Notes: generated by a model not told the origin, from the sequence alone. A DNA stretch of 64,000 nucleotides from Microvirga ossetica (GCF_002741015.1 NZ_CP016620.1:186001-250000); one strand, 5' to 3'. Positions 18,168 through 27,447 are shown, counted from the first letter of the stretch. Translations and numbers: made by a program.

Positions 18168-18443
18168 GTGGTCGAGACCTCATCGACCAAAGAGGTCCTA
18201 GCGGTGATCGAGAGCGGCCTGTTGCCCGACGTGGTCGTCACCAGTTACCTCATGCCCGTCATGCCGAGCACAGACCTTGCTCGCCTCCTGATGGAAAGGC
18301 GGCCCGAGCTGCCGGTTCTGATCATCTCGGGCTATGCCGAGGACGAGGGCGTTCCACTTGGCCTGCCACGGCTGACGAAGCCCTTCGGGCAGAGGGAGCT
18401 GGCCACAAACCTGACGAGCCTAGCAAACGCGTTCAGGGGGTGA
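18168..18443 (+). pseudogene. Response-regulator receiver domain, truncated and lacking its Asp
   Basis: The frame matches the second half of single-domain receivers: PDVVVTSYLMPVMPSTDLAR, LPVLIISGYAED and RLTKPFGQREL. The acidic pocket at the N-terminus is missing; a stop lies 18 bases before the GTG. The phosphoryl-accepting Asp expected in VVVTDYLMP is Ser. The gene cannot work as a phospho-receiver. It is unrelated to the neighbouring stress pair apart from position. Confidence 0.7.
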
Positions 18444-18508
18444 GGGTGTCGAGTGACCCGGATCCAATGACCCGGGCCCACGTCAACTGCCACTGTCGGC
18501 CAGCGCTG

Positions 18509-19003
18509 TCATGCAGCTTTCGTGTTGACCCGCGCCTCGGCCAGTCGGGACAGGAGCGCATCCGTCTCCTTCTCCTCCTGGAGGGTCTGGTCGAGCAGCG
18601 TCACGGCCTCGCTCAGCCCAAGCTCCTGGGCTCAGGTCTTGAGCGTGCCGTAGTGGGTGATCTCGTAATGCTCGACGGCCTGCGCCGCGGACAGGATGCC
18701 GGCCTCGAGGGCGGGACTGTCGGCGAAGTCCTCCATGATCTCGGTGCCCTCGTCGATGATCCCCTTGATCGCCTCACAGGGCACGCCACGTGCAGGCTTA
18801 CCGAGCAGTTCGAAGATCTGCTCGAGCCGCTCGATCTGGCCTTGCGTCTGCTCGCGATGGGTCTGGAAGGCGGCCTTGAGCTCGTTCGACTCCGCCCCCT
18901 TGGCCATCTTCGGCAGGGCCGTGGGGATCTGCTTCTCGGCATAGTAGATGTCCTTCAGGGTATGAAGGAAGAGGTCGTCGAGCGTCTTCTGTTTGGTGGG
19001 CAT
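18509..19003 (-). pseudogene. DUF892 (YciE-like ferritin-fold) gene with internal TGA
   Basis: ATG 19003, with AGGAG eight bases upstream, opens a typical YciE-like protein (TLDDLFLHTLKDIYYAEKQI, then QGQIERLEQIFELLGKPARG). At 18632-18634 a TGA stands where relatives have Trp (YGTLKT-W-AQELGL). The frame then continues normally for 41 codons to a second TGA at 18509-18511. A single G-to-A change explains it. The truncated product would lack the last helix of the four-helix bundle. Confidence 0.75.
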
Positions 19004-19298
19004 GAGCAATTCTCCTGGCGCAATTAACCAGCCCTGGCAGTCGGCAATTCACCAAGCCGGGGTTTTGTAGAGCAACGAGCGCCGTTCAAATCTTGTCGCG
19101 CCAAGTCCGCGGGACACTCACCGAGGCCGGTTTTACAAGTTTGCGGTCATAGCGTCGGTTGCGGGCATCCATCGCCGTCATGACCTGGCTTTGGCATAGA
19201 ATGGCTTTACCGCCACAAGTGCCGAGCGCCGTTAGATGCCTTGGTTGACGTGCTGATCCTCGACAAATCGCGCTGAAGAGGTCTGTTTCGCGGCCAAT

Positions 19299-19400
19299 CT
19301 ATCGGAGGACGAAAAGTCCAACCGCAACAACGGCGATAAAGCACGCGAAGAAGTAGGGGAACCACGGCGGAACCGGTCTGTCATGGTTGTCGTAGGCCAC
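19299..19400 (-). CDS. 33-residue single-span membrane protein
   Basis: GTG 19400 is preceded by GTGAGG five bases upstream and encodes VAYDNHDRPVPPWFPYFFA, then a hydrophobic helix (CFIAVVAVGLFVL) and a final Arg. The charge pattern suggests an N-out small membrane protein. It is below normal annotation size. No family is recognised. Confidence 0.5.
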   Translation of the reverse strand: MAYDNHDRPVPPWFPYFFACFIAVVAVGLFVLR

Positions 19401-19809
19401 GTACACCTCACTTACCTATAAAGGAGTACCTCGTTCTGGTAGATAATTGGGGTTTTTCTGTGAAGCTTCTAGCCATGGCTCAAGCCGTTCGTTCCACAGA
19501 ACAGCCATCTATGCGATGTCTGCTTTTGGCAGCCAGCTCATACCTCGTGCAGTCGCAGGAGGTGGCGCGGCTCCCTCTCGCCAGCGACGCCTTTATTCGC
19601 CACGATGGCAGGTCGTTCAGCGTGGCGGCGGGCACAGGCCCGTAGTGGCGTCGAAGTTCCCCATCCGCGTTCTGTGAGAGCTCCCGGCAGGAAGCCAGGG
19701 CGCGCCATCACCGCGCGATCACGAATGCCTGCGATCCGTTTTGGGCGTTGACGCGCACGCACTCGCAGCGTTCCTGTAGGAATCCGGCAACCGGGCCAAG
19801 GCTCGCTGC
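19401..19809. other. No supported gene
   Basis: A plus-strand frame at 19460-19645 starts with a weak hydrophobic segment and ends in a polar stretch, but it has no ribosome site and I could not tie it to a family. Confidence 0.3.
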
Positions 19810-20177
19810 ATGCGGAGGGCATCCATGAGATCATCCTTGACGGGACTGTTCGCCCCTGTCGCCGTTCTCCCGGCACTCGACCAGACAGCAGAGGGGGCCC
19901 GACCCACATCCGCGGCACGGTTGATCGGATCGAGGGGTAGAGCCTGGTCGTCAGGACCCAGGCAGGGCAGGAGGTGCTCGTCGCCATGGCTGCGAATTTC
20001 ACGGTCACCGGCCTCGTAAAGCGCAGCCTCGCCGACATCAAGGCCGGTGACTACATCGCCTCGACCTCGGTGCGAGGGCCGGACGGGCATTTGCGCGCCC
20101 TTGAGATTCACTTTCTGCCACCGGGAGCTGGCAGATCCTCGACTGGACGGCCTCCACCTCTCCTTGAGCGCTCTTAG
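19810..20177 (+). pseudogene. Exported OB-like small protein gene, frameshifted
   Basis: A signal-peptide-like start (MRRASMRSSLTGLFAPVAVL) is followed, after a frameshift near 19895, by IRGTVDRIEG, an in-frame TAG at 19938-19940, and then LVVRTQAGQEVLVAMAANFT and DIKAGDYIASTSVRGPDG. Intact relatives are exported proteins of about 130-150 residues with this repeated beta-rich pattern (family recalled from memory, role unknown). With two lesions it is not functional. Confidence 0.55.
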
Positions 20178-21229
20178 AAGTCCACGTTTCCGGACGTTGC
20201 CTGCGCCGCAATCCGGGAGCGCATCTGCGTTGGTGTTTGCCCCGTCCACCGCTTGAACGCATGGGTGAAGGCGCTGACCTCCTGGAAACCCAGCAGCCAG
20301 GCGATGCGGGAAACCGGGAGGCTGACATCGGCCAGGTAATGACGCGCCAGATCCTGGCGCATGTCCTCCTGAATTCCAAAAAAGGTCAGGTTCTCCGCCG
20401 CCAGGCGCCGCGCCAGCGTGCGTTCGCTCATGCCGAGCGCCCGCGCCACCTCGCCCGCGCGGGCCCGTCCGTGCGGCAGGAGCGGAGCGATGGCGTTCTC
20501 CACGTTGGCGCGGACCGGGATTGCCGGCTTGGCCCGCCGGGACAAGGCCTCCTCGCAGTATTGGATGAGCACCTCATTGAGATAGCGCTCGGCCTCGGCG
20601 AGCCGAAGCTGCGGGGTCCCGGGGGCGAAGGTGATCTCATCATGCTCGGAGGCAAAGGTCACCTCGCAGCCGAAGAAGGCCCCGAGCTGGCCCGATGCGC
20701 CGCAGCGCGGATGGGCGAGGCTGACCCGAACGGGCCGCAGGTCGGTGTCCGTCAGGGTGCGACAGATCCGGACAAACGCCGTCGCCCAGAATTCGAGCTG
20801 ATGACGGTCCGTATGCCGCGACACGCCGACATAGCAGTAGCGAATGCGGAAATCGCTCCCCGCCTGGCACAACAGCCGGATTCCTTCATTGGTGATGGTG
20901 CTGTAGCGTTCGGCGCGAGCCATGGCATCCCCAAGCGTCGCCGAGGAGGCGAGTACGAAGTAGGGCAGGCCGATCTCGCGTGGCTCGAAGGCTTGGGCGA
21001 GGTGAAAACCGAGCAGATCGTCGCGCAGCGCCTCAGCCGCCAGGTTCAGGAAGGTAATTTGGGCTGCAACAGCCACGCGGGCCTGCCGGTCCTGGATCTG
21101 GGATGCCGTCAGGCCGGCCTTGCGCAGGAGGGCGGCGAGATCGAGACCTCGTTCGGTGACACGGGCTGCGGCCAGACGGGCAATGGCGCCGGTCGCACTG
21201 GGCGGCATCGCCAGGGACACTCCCTGCAT
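20174..21229 (-). CDS. AraC-family regulator with arabinose-binding-like N-domain
   Basis: The 351-residue protein has an N-terminal ligand domain of the type found in OruR/ArgR-like AraC proteins (about 20-200; LGFHLAQAFEPREIGLPYFV). The C-terminal double helix-turn-helix is about 245-345 (VARALGMSERTLARRLAAEN, then SRIAWLLGFQEVSAFTHAFK and TGQTPTQMR). ATG 21229 has GAGGAGG five bases upstream; the longer frame to 21403 lacks such a site. No obvious target operon is adjacent, and the inducer is unknown. Confidence 0.85.
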   Translation of the reverse strand: MQGVSLAMPPSATGAIARLAAARVTERGLDLAALLRKAGLTASQIQDRQARVAVAAQITFLNLAAEALRDDLLGFHLAQAFEPREIGLPYFVLASSATLGDAMARAERYSTITNEGIRLLCQAGSDFRIRYCYVGVSRHTDRHQLEFWATAFVRICRTLTDTDLRPVRVSLAHPRCGASGQLGAFFGCEVTFASEHDEITFAPGTPQLRLAEAERYLNEVLIQYCEEALSRRAKPAIPVRANVENAIAPLLPHGRARAGEVARALGMSERTLARRLAAENLTFFGIQEDMRQDLARHYLADVSLPVSRIAWLLGFQEVSAFTHAFKRWTGQTPTQMRSRIAAQATSGNVDF

Positions 21230-21588
21230 CAGGCCCTCCTCTCCGCAGCGAACTCCCAGGTCCCTGGCCGGTGACGGGATCCGGCAAGCCATTGGCCGAG
21301 GATAGCAAGACTTGGACAGAACGTCTCGGATACCACCGTGCGTCTTCAGCCGCGGGCGATCGGCAGTAGGTCGGCAGGAGCGTCCTCCCGCGCCATGACC
21401 CAACCCGCCCGCAGCACCGGAGATCCTCGCGTCAATTTGAATTCGAGGAGGACGAACGGGAGGCCGCCGTCGACTTCGTCTGCGAGGCCAGGGACTGTCA
21501 CCAGGACCGAAACTGCGGGCATCCGTTGAGCTCTCCCAGGGTCGAATGATGGGGGCCGTCGAGCCGCTCGGGAGGATGGGACAAGGCC

Positions 21589-21840
21589 GTGAAACCTGAA
21601 TCAGGCAAGCAATGGGATCCGATCATCTCTGCGTTCTGCGGAGCCCTCACCGGCATGACGCTGGCGATAGTGCTTGAAGCCCGTGACATGTGCGCGGGCC
21701 GCTTCGACGACGTGGATCCCTTCGTTCCCATCGCAACGGACCTGGCGATGTTCGCCGCCGGCGGCGCGGTGCTGTTTGCGGCCGCCGCTGAACTGCGAAA
21801 TCGGAGCCGGAAGTCATCCCGAGCGAACCGTCGCTGGTAA
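21589..21840 (+). CDS. Small two-helix membrane protein
   Basis: The 83-residue protein begins at GTG 21589 and has two hydrophobic segments (IISAFCGALTGMTLAIVLEA and LAMFAAGGAVLFAAAAEL) separated by an acidic loop (GRFDDVDPF), ending in a very basic tail (RNRSRKSSRANRR). No family is recognised. It stands alone between unassigned stretches. Confidence 0.6.
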   Translation: MKPESGKQWDPIISAFCGALTGMTLAIVLEARDMCAGRFDDVDPFVPIATDLAMFAAGGAVLFAAAAELRNRSRKSSRANRRW

Positions 21841-22347
21841 CGAGCATCTGTCCCAGCCCATCAGGTCGCAACGAGCGTTTCAACCCAGCATCAGCCAACT
21901 CGGACATCCAAGCCCTGCCGCTTCTCCGTCACATGCCGGAAGCTGTTCCGGGTGCCGCCTTAAAGGACTCTCGAGTAAGCATGAATCCCGACGCATCCTC
22001 GGCGAAGCCTCCACTCGGACGGCAAGAACCTGTTCGTGCATGGAATGGATGATCGGGCCGGTGCTGAAATCCGTGGGGAATGCAAGAGAAGCCCTGCGAG
22101 GAATTCGAATCCGAAAGCGGCGAACATCACGCGATTTTGACGGCAGGTCGGCCGACGGGCGTCGCGCCATGGAGCAAGGAGCTCGGTCCGTTCCACCGCA
22201 AGTTCGCCGCATCGCGCGACTTGCCGCTCGCAGCGAGCGCCGCAGGCATCGGATCCGATCGTCCCGTGGATGACGAACGGCTCATTCGTGCACCTCGGTC
22301 GGCCTGACGCGGCCGCCGACAGGCTCGCGGAGGGTGGGCCGGTAGAA
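21841..22347. other. No supported gene
   Basis: A 75-codon plus-strand frame at 22080-22307 exists but has no ribosome site or recognisable content. I see no repeat or RNA. Confidence 0.35.
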
Positions 22348-22821
22348 TTACGCGTCTGATCGAGGCTGCGACCTGGAGCCGTCGGCGTAAGCGTTGCCCT
22401 CCGCTTCGGCCGCGAGCTCCTCAAGATGCTCGGCGGTCTCAAGCAGTTGTTCGCGTGCCTCGTCGATCGCGATCTTCTCGACGATGGTCCGGAGCGCCTG
22501 TGCCTGCCGGCGATACTCGGCAGCTTCTGGAGAGTCGATCCTGAGACATGCTCGACCTTGACATGTCGGAGGCATTGGCCCGGCCCGTTCGACCGCGATT
22601 GAGACCGTCACGGTGAGGACCGGCTGCCGATGCTCATCGGTCACCTCAATCCGAATGCCGTCAGGGGTCGCACTTTGCATCTTGAGCAATCGGTCGCGCG
22701 TCAGATCCGCCGCGGTGCGCACGGCCTCGACCTCGGCGGCGCGGAGGCTGTCGATCTCATAACCAACCTCGTCGCGGTTGAAATCTGGACCCAGGAAGAG
22801 GTCGAAATGGAAGCGCGGCAT
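22348..22821 (-). CDS. DUF6894 protein with extended C-terminus (2 of 3)
   Basis: The 157-residue protein starts MPRFHFDLFLGPDFNRDEVG, the DUF6894 entry motif. A helix and IRIEVTDEHRQPVLTVTVSI complete the domain by about residue 85. The remaining roughly 70 residues form an extra, highly charged helix (EYRRQAQALRTIVEKIAIDE, then EQLLETAEHLEELAAEAEGN) likely to be a coiled coil. ATG 22821 is used because upstream codons lack domain content. The function of the family is unknown. Confidence 0.75.
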   Translation of the reverse strand: MPRFHFDLFLGPDFNRDEVGYEIDSLRAAEVEAVRTAADLTRDRLLKMQSATPDGIRIEVTDEHRQPVLTVTVSIAVERAGPMPPTCQGRACLRIDSPEAAEYRRQAQALRTIVEKIAIDEAREQLLETAEHLEELAAEAEGNAYADGSRSQPRSDA

Positions 22822-23277
22822 CGGCGACATGAACCGGCAAGAGCAAATGAATGGGTCATCGAAACGGCATCCCGCCCGCTGGCGCTCTTTGACGGCTGCT
22901 TTCAGGCGGGCGGGCTCGGCACCGTTATTGCCCCTACGGACCGACGGAACGGCTTTTAGCGAGGAAAGCATCCACCCACCTTGCTGTCACCGGCCAATGA
23001 TTTGCTTGATTAAGACAAACCTCCTGCGTCATCCCTTGAAAGAATCTTCAAGTTACCGCCGACTGGCTGAGGCTCCCGTCAGACCGGGTTAGACCAGATG
23101 TTTTCAGAAGCAGAGTGAGCATCCGGAAAATCGCCTTCCGAATGCACAGAATTGCAGTCCTATCCGGCTCCATAAAGCGTCTTACGCGCAATTTGCCGCG
23201 CCTCTGCGGACGATCTTCCCATGTGTGCGGAAGGCTGGTAGAGGCTGGTATATAAAAACCTTCCCTAGGGGGCATGA
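22822..23277. other. No supported gene
   Basis: An upstream extension of the DUF6894 frame and a few short frames are the only open regions. Nothing else stands out. Confidence 0.35.
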
Positions 23278-23463
23278 ATGAGAGCTTACGATCATTCTGA
23301 GAAGGCTAAGCACGAGCAGGCGAAGCAGCGGAGCTTGGAAGCCATCGACCTCCGGTTGGCGCGGCACGAAAAGCTAACGCGGATCACCCTGATCCTGGTC
23401 GTGATCCTGGCCGGGCTGTCGCTCGCCTTACTGGCTACTCAACTCATCAACTATTCAAACTAA
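23278..23463 (+). CDS. 61-residue tail-anchored-like membrane protein
   Basis: A charged N-terminal half (HSEKAKHEQAKQRSLEAIDL) is followed by one hydrophobic helix (LILVVILAGLSLALLATQLI). An AGGGGG run lies upstream of ATG 23278. It is 28 bases before the GTP cyclohydrolase gene, so it may share its transcript. No family is recognised. Confidence 0.6.
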   Translation: MRAYDHSEKAKHEQAKQRSLEAIDLRLARHEKLTRITLILVVILAGLSLALLATQLINYSN

Positions 23464-23491
23464 TCGCAGAACAACTGCGCAGGGGGGCATA

Positions 23492-24166
23492 ATGAACTTC
23501 TATCCGCGTGATCTGAACCTTGCACGTCTGTGCAACGAGGCGCTTGAGCAGCCGCTGACGGCAGGTGAGCGTGACATCATGATCGCCGCCGCCGCCCGGA
23601 AGGTGGAGGAGCTCTTCGACATCCTGCGCATCGATCACCGGAACGACCACAACACCCAGGAGACGCCTCAGCGCGTGGCCAAGATGTACGTCGAGGAAAT
23701 CCTGGAAGGCCGCTATTCTGCCCCGCCGAAGATCACCGAGTTCGACAACGCCCAGGCCTATGATCAGCTCATCGTCACCGGTCCGATCGAGCTGCGCTCC
23801 ATGTGTGCGCATCATATGATGCCGATCTATGGCGCCGCTTACATCGGCATCCTGCCCTCTGCTGATGGCAAAATTATCGGCCTGTCCAAGTATGATCGCA
23901 TCGTCGAGTACTTTGCCGCCCGCCTGCAGATCCAGGAGGAGCTGGTCAAGCAGATCGGCCAGTACATCATGGACATGACCTCACCCCGCGGCCTGGCGGT
24001 GCGCATCAGCGCGGTGCACATGTGCAAGACCCAGCGTGGCGTGCGCGCCAGCCATCGCAGCCGCATGGTCAACACCTACTATTGGGGCGAGATGGCTAGC
24101 GATGCTGCCCTCAAGAGCGAGTTCCTGCAGGAGTGCACTGCTCTCGACCGGGCAGGATCAGCCTAG
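23492..24166 (+). CDS. folE: GTP cyclohydrolase I, divergent
   Basis: The 224-residue enzyme would convert GTP to 7,8-dihydroneopterin triphosphate. It has the family core: ETPQRVAKMYVEEI, the zinc/catalytic block MCAHHMMPIYG and IGLSKYDRIVEYFAARLQ. The second zinc cysteine lies in AVHMCKTQRGV. The Glu normally found in CEHH is Ala here, and the SHRSRMVNTYYWGE region is shorter than usual. It is next to a PACE transporter and a PTPS-like gene, suggesting a pterin or deazapurine branch rather than housekeeping folate. A run of six G precedes ATG 23492. Confidence 0.85.
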   Translation: MNFYPRDLNLARLCNEALEQPLTAGERDIMIAAAARKVEELFDILRIDHRNDHNTQETPQRVAKMYVEEILEGRYSAPPKITEFDNAQAYDQLIVTGPIELRSMCAHHMMPIYGAAYIGILPSADGKIIGLSKYDRIVEYFAARLQIQEELVKQIGQYIMDMTSPRGLAVRISAVHMCKTQRGVRASHRSRMVNTYYWGEMASDAALKSEFLQECTALDRAGSA

Positions 24167-24220
24167 GCCTCCTGCACCCGAGCGGGACAGTCCGACATTC
24201 TCCTTTGAGGCTTTTTGATC

Positions 24221-24670
24221 ATGCGCTCGTCCTGGGATCGCCTCCGGCACGCCATCAGCTTTGAGCTCGGGGGCCTGGCCCTGATTTCCCCGCTTGGTGG
24301 GTGGGCCTTCGGCTTGCCGGTGGCGGATGTGGGTGTGGTGGGCGTGGCCTGCGCGATCATCGCAACAGTTTGGACCTACATCTACAATCTGGCTTTTGAC
24401 GCAGCACTGCAGCGCGTGACGGGCGGAACTCAGAAAAGCGTTTCGCTGCGGGTGTTCCATGCCGTTGTGTTCGAACTGGCGCTGCTGGCCCTGCTCATGC
24501 CTGTCATCGCGTGGTATCTTGAGGTCGGCCTTCTGCACGCCTTAGGCATGGATGTTGCCTTTGCCGGGGCCTACATGGTCTACGCGTTCCTGTTCAACTG
24601 GGCCTACGACCGTATCTTTCCCCTGCCGGCCTGGCACGAGCCGTCGCAGTCAGGCCAGGTTGCTCTCTGA
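24221..24670 (+). CDS. PACE-family efflux protein
   Basis: The 149-residue protein has four membrane helices in two tandem repeats, each with the bacterial transmembrane pair motif: RLRHAISFELGGLALISPL, then TVWTYIYNLAFD in repeat 1, and RVFHAVVFELALLALLMPV then YAFLFNWAYD in repeat 2. PACE proteins export chlorhexidine, acriflavine or short diamines; the natural substrate here is unknown. ATG 24221 is preferred over a TTG six bases earlier, with GAGG upstream. It sits between two pterin-type genes. Confidence 0.9.
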   Translation: MRSSWDRLRHAISFELGGLALISPLGGWAFGLPVADVGVVGVACAIIATVWTYIYNLAFDAALQRVTGGTQKSVSLRVFHAVVFELALLALLMPVIAWYLEVGLLHALGMDVAFAGAYMVYAFLFNWAYDRIFPLPAWHEPSQSGQVAL

Positions 24671-24728
24671 ACGACCGTCCTGTCTGAGATGGCGCGACAG
24701 AGGTCACGCCATCTTCGCGTCTGATGCG

Positions 24729-25118
24729 CTAAGCCGCGAGGCTGCCGGCCCGGGCCGCTTCCTCACCGCGGTAGATGCAGCCTTCCTGCGAGCCGGCCAT
24801 GCCGCGCTTGAGCTCGACCTCCTCCAGCCCCGGGAAGCGCTCCTTCACCAGCTTCCAGACGTATTTGGTGACGTTCTCGAGCGAGGCGACGCCGATCGCG
24901 GGGTTGAGATCGAGGTTCCCGTGATCCAGGCCCGATCCATGCTCGCCCTTGATTTCCTTGATGTAGTTTTCGACATCGTAGAGGTTGACCGGCCAGCCAT
25001 AAACCTCATCGACGGCTCCGCCGAAGGTCAGCTTCACGATGAAGGTATGTCCGTGCAGCCCGGAATAGGGAGCCACCGAATGCGCTGCATCGAACGTGAA
25101 CTCGCAATACGTCTTCAT
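24729..25118 (-). CDS. 6-pyruvoyl-tetrahydropterin synthase/QueD-like protein
   Basis: The 129-residue protein of the T-fold family has zinc-binding His residues in FTFDAAHS and LHGHTF, the Asp-His pair in SGLDHGNLD, the SLENVTKYVWKLVKE helix and a C-terminal EGCIYRG. The loop before HGH is short and contains no Cys, whereas PTPS and QueD use a Cys there. The reaction may therefore differ. It is convergent with the PACE gene and close to the GTP cyclohydrolase gene, which would supply its substrate. Confidence 0.8.
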   Translation of the reverse strand: MKTYCEFTFDAAHSVAPYSGLHGHTFIVKLTFGGAVDEVYGWPVNLYDVENYIKEIKGEHGSGLDHGNLDLNPAIGVASLENVTKYVWKLVKERFPGLEEVELKRGMAGSQEGCIYRGEEAARAGSLAA

Positions 25119-25623
25119 CAATCTTGCCCCAAGGATCTGTTTTCTGTTCGTCGGTTCGACAGCCTGCTCAACCAGCGCCGGCGATCTGCGGCCTGTCGAA
25201 CCAAAATGTCCTATCATGGCCGGCTCGACCAAGCCAAGTAAGGGAAACTCTTCATCCGCCCACTGCATTCCATAAAGGGCATACTCGGACATCGCCCCAG
25301 GTGGCGTATGGCTTGGCCGAGAACTCCTTGCCAAAGGCGGGATGGTTATGGCATCTCCTCCTTCATGATCGAACGTGCGCATCTGATCCAGATCCTTTGG
25401 TGGCGCTCCGTTTAGGAGCGGCACGTCGTCATGTTCATCTCGACCACTGCCGCCGTTGAACGGCAGTTCGGTCTCAATTCCCTCGACAGTGGTGGCCCTT
25501 GCTACCGAATGCCGGATCGATCCCTGATCCTGCTTTGCATCACATGGTATCTAACGTCCACATGAGGCGATCCGAGCGGCGCAAGGGCGCCCGCCAGCAC
25601 CTGTCAGCGCCTTTCGATTGGCG
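25119..25623. other. No supported gene
   Basis: The frame of the PTPS-like gene stays open upstream to 25424 but lacks domain content and a better start. Nothing else is recognised. Confidence 0.35.
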
Positions 25624-26418
25624 TCAGTTCGCCCACGGGTTGACCCCCATCTCGCAGCTGCTCCTGCGCTCGGGTTGCACCTGGGTCGGCACAACCCGAG
25701 CCTTGGGAGCCGCGCCAGCGATCTCGCGAATGATCTTGGTCTTGATCGCCTCGGCGAACTGCTGGCGCTCTCTGACCGGGATCATGAACGCGCCAAGCCC
25801 ACCAATGACGCAGTCGCGATAGTACTCATCAAGATTATCGGACTCCCAGGCGTCTGTTGGTCGCTTGAGAAGCAGAGGAAGGCCGTTGATCACGACGCCC
25901 TGGGCCAATGCTTCGTCCCGCGCCTGGATGACGGATCGGCCGAGATTGTTGACGCCGTCACCCGAGACGTCGATCACGCGCCGCACCGCCTCGATATTGC
26001 TCTCGCGCAAGAGTCTCATACTGGCGTCGATCGCCCCTGAAATGGAGGTCCGGGGACCTCGCCTGATGGGCGCCTGCGCAAGCCTATTGGCAAAGCTGAA
26101 AGCGTCCTCCGGGCTTCCCATCTCCGTCCATGGGACTGTCACATGTTGGATCGCGGGGCCTGCCCACTCGAGGTAGACCACGGCGATGCGCCCCAGCATG
26201 CCGCTCCCGATAGCCTTATGGACCAAAGGTGACCGGAACGCCTCGACAAAACCTTGTCGTTGAAGCTCCTGCTCCTCCGGGTCCATGGAGTTCGAGATGT
26301 CCACAGCCAGCACGAGGGCAAGATCGACCTCTGTCTGTGCCCGAGCAGGGACCATAGAGGTCAGGGCGGCCGTCCAGACGAGGACGGCAAGCACCAACGC
26401 GCGCACGGGAGACAGCAT
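25624..26418 (-). CDS. Exported DUF1194 (von Willebrand A-like) protein
   Basis: The 264-residue protein has a signal peptide ending near VPARAQ, then LALVLAVDISNSMDPEEQEL with the MIDAS DxSxS motif. SISGAIDASMRLLRE and VIDVSGDGVNNLG complete the metal site. These proteins are predicted to bind ligands outside the cytosol; the partner is unknown. It is the last gene of a leftward three-gene operon (small membrane protein, CorA, this gene), 36 bases after corA. Confidence 0.85.
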   Translation of the reverse strand: MLSPVRALVLAVLVWTAALTSMVPARAQTEVDLALVLAVDISNSMDPEEQELQRQGFVEAFRSPLVHKAIGSGMLGRIAVVYLEWAGPAIQHVTVPWTEMGSPEDAFSFANRLAQAPIRRGPRTSISGAIDASMRLLRESNIEAVRRVIDVSGDGVNNLGRSVIQARDEALAQGVVINGLPLLLKRPTDAWESDNLDEYYRDCVIGGLGAFMIPVRERQQFAEAIKTKIIREIAGAAPKARVVPTQVQPERRSSCEMGVNPWAN

Positions 26419-26454
26419 GGCAACCCTCCTGGCGACCGGCCGGAGGGGTGAGGG

Positions 26455-27447
26455 CTAGAGCCAGCCCCTCCACTTGAACCAACGATAGGGCACCACCGCC
26501 GAGAGGACCATGAGCACCAAGGCAACGGCATAGCCGTAGTCCCACCGCAACTCCGGCATGGCCTCGAAGTTCATGCCGTAGATCGTGCCCACCAGGGTCG
26601 GCGGCAGGAACAGCACCGCGGCGATCGAGAACACCTTGATGATGCGGTTCTGGTCGAGGTTGATCAGCCCGAGCGTCGCCTCGTGCAGGTACACGATCTC
26701 GGACGACAACTGCCCCTCGTAGGCCGAGAGCGAACGCAGGTCGCGCTCGACCTGCTTCAGGCGGGCCGGGCTGCCGTTGCTCAGCCACTCCTCCGCCCCT
26801 TGCCGGACATACGGAATCAGCCGTGACAGCGACAGCAGGCTCTCGCGCAGGATCGCGACCGTCATGTTCTTGCGCCCCAGGCGCTTGATCAGCACCTGGA
26901 GTTCGTCCTCGACCCGTTTGGCCTTGCTCCGCTTCGGACTGTGGTCCTCAACGAAGAGCCGGGTCGAGACCTCGTTCAGGTCGGCCGCCACCATCTCGAG
27001 CACGTCGGCGGCGCGCTCGACGATGCTCTCCAGCAGCGAGGCCAGCAGGCTGTCGCTGGTGCTGTGGGCTTCCGGCTGCCGCTGGCCCTTGGCCAGGAAT
27101 GTGCGGAAGGGTACCGGGTCGGCGTAGCGCACCGACACCAGGTGAGTTCGGGTCAGCACGAAGGTGACCTGGGTGCGGGCGGGCCGGCCCTCGGCCACGC
27201 CGTTGATGATCACGGCCGTCATGACGAGGGCGCCGTGCTCTTCGTACAGGCGGGCCGACTCCTCGATCTCCGCCATCTCCTGCCGGGTCGGCACCTGAAG
27301 CCCGAGCAACGCCTCGACGGCCTTCTCCTCCTCGTGCGTGGGATCCAAGAGGTCGATCCAGAGCACGTCGGATGGGGCAGGAAGCGTCGTGCTGTCCTGC
27401 GCCAGGCGCACGAGACGGCCCTGGCGCAGGCCATGGAAGTTCATCAT
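26455..27447 (-). CDS. corA: CorA-family magnesium/cobalt transporter
   Basis: The 330-residue protein has the long cytosolic N-domain (FVLTRTHLVSVRYAD), a coiled stalk helix (ESIVERAADVLEMVAADLNE) and two C-terminal membrane helices. The invariant GMN selectivity motif is in IYGMNFEAMPEL, after the first. CorA forms a homopentamer that imports Mg2+. The length is typical. It is preceded 22 bases upstream by a small membrane-protein gene and followed by a DUF1194 gene on the same strand. Confidence 0.95.
   Translation of the reverse strand: MMNFHGLRQGRLVRLAQDSTTLPAPSDVLWIDLLDPTHEEEKAVEALLGLQVPTRQEMAEIEESARLYEEHGALVMTAVIINGVAEGRPARTQVTFVLTRTHLVSVRYADPVPFRTFLAKGQRQPEAHSTSDSLLASLLESIVERAADVLEMVAADLNEVSTRLFVEDHSPKRSKAKRVEDELQVLIKRLGRKNMTVAILRESLLSLSRLIPYVRQGAEEWLSNGSPARLKQVERDLRSLSAYEGQLSSEIVYLHEATLGLINLDQNRIIKVFSIAAVLFLPPTLVGTIYGMNFEAMPELRWDYGYAVALVLMVLSAVVPYRWFKWRGWL

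Noticed and set aside
19370..19396. GGAAC-N17-CGTA as a possible EcfG promoter
   Set aside because: The -10 element has a mismatch, the site lies inside the small membrane ORF and it points at no supported gene.
20237..21274. 345-codon plus-strand frame opposite the AraC regulator
   Set aside because: Shadow of a gene with a double helix-turn-helix and a strong ribosome site.
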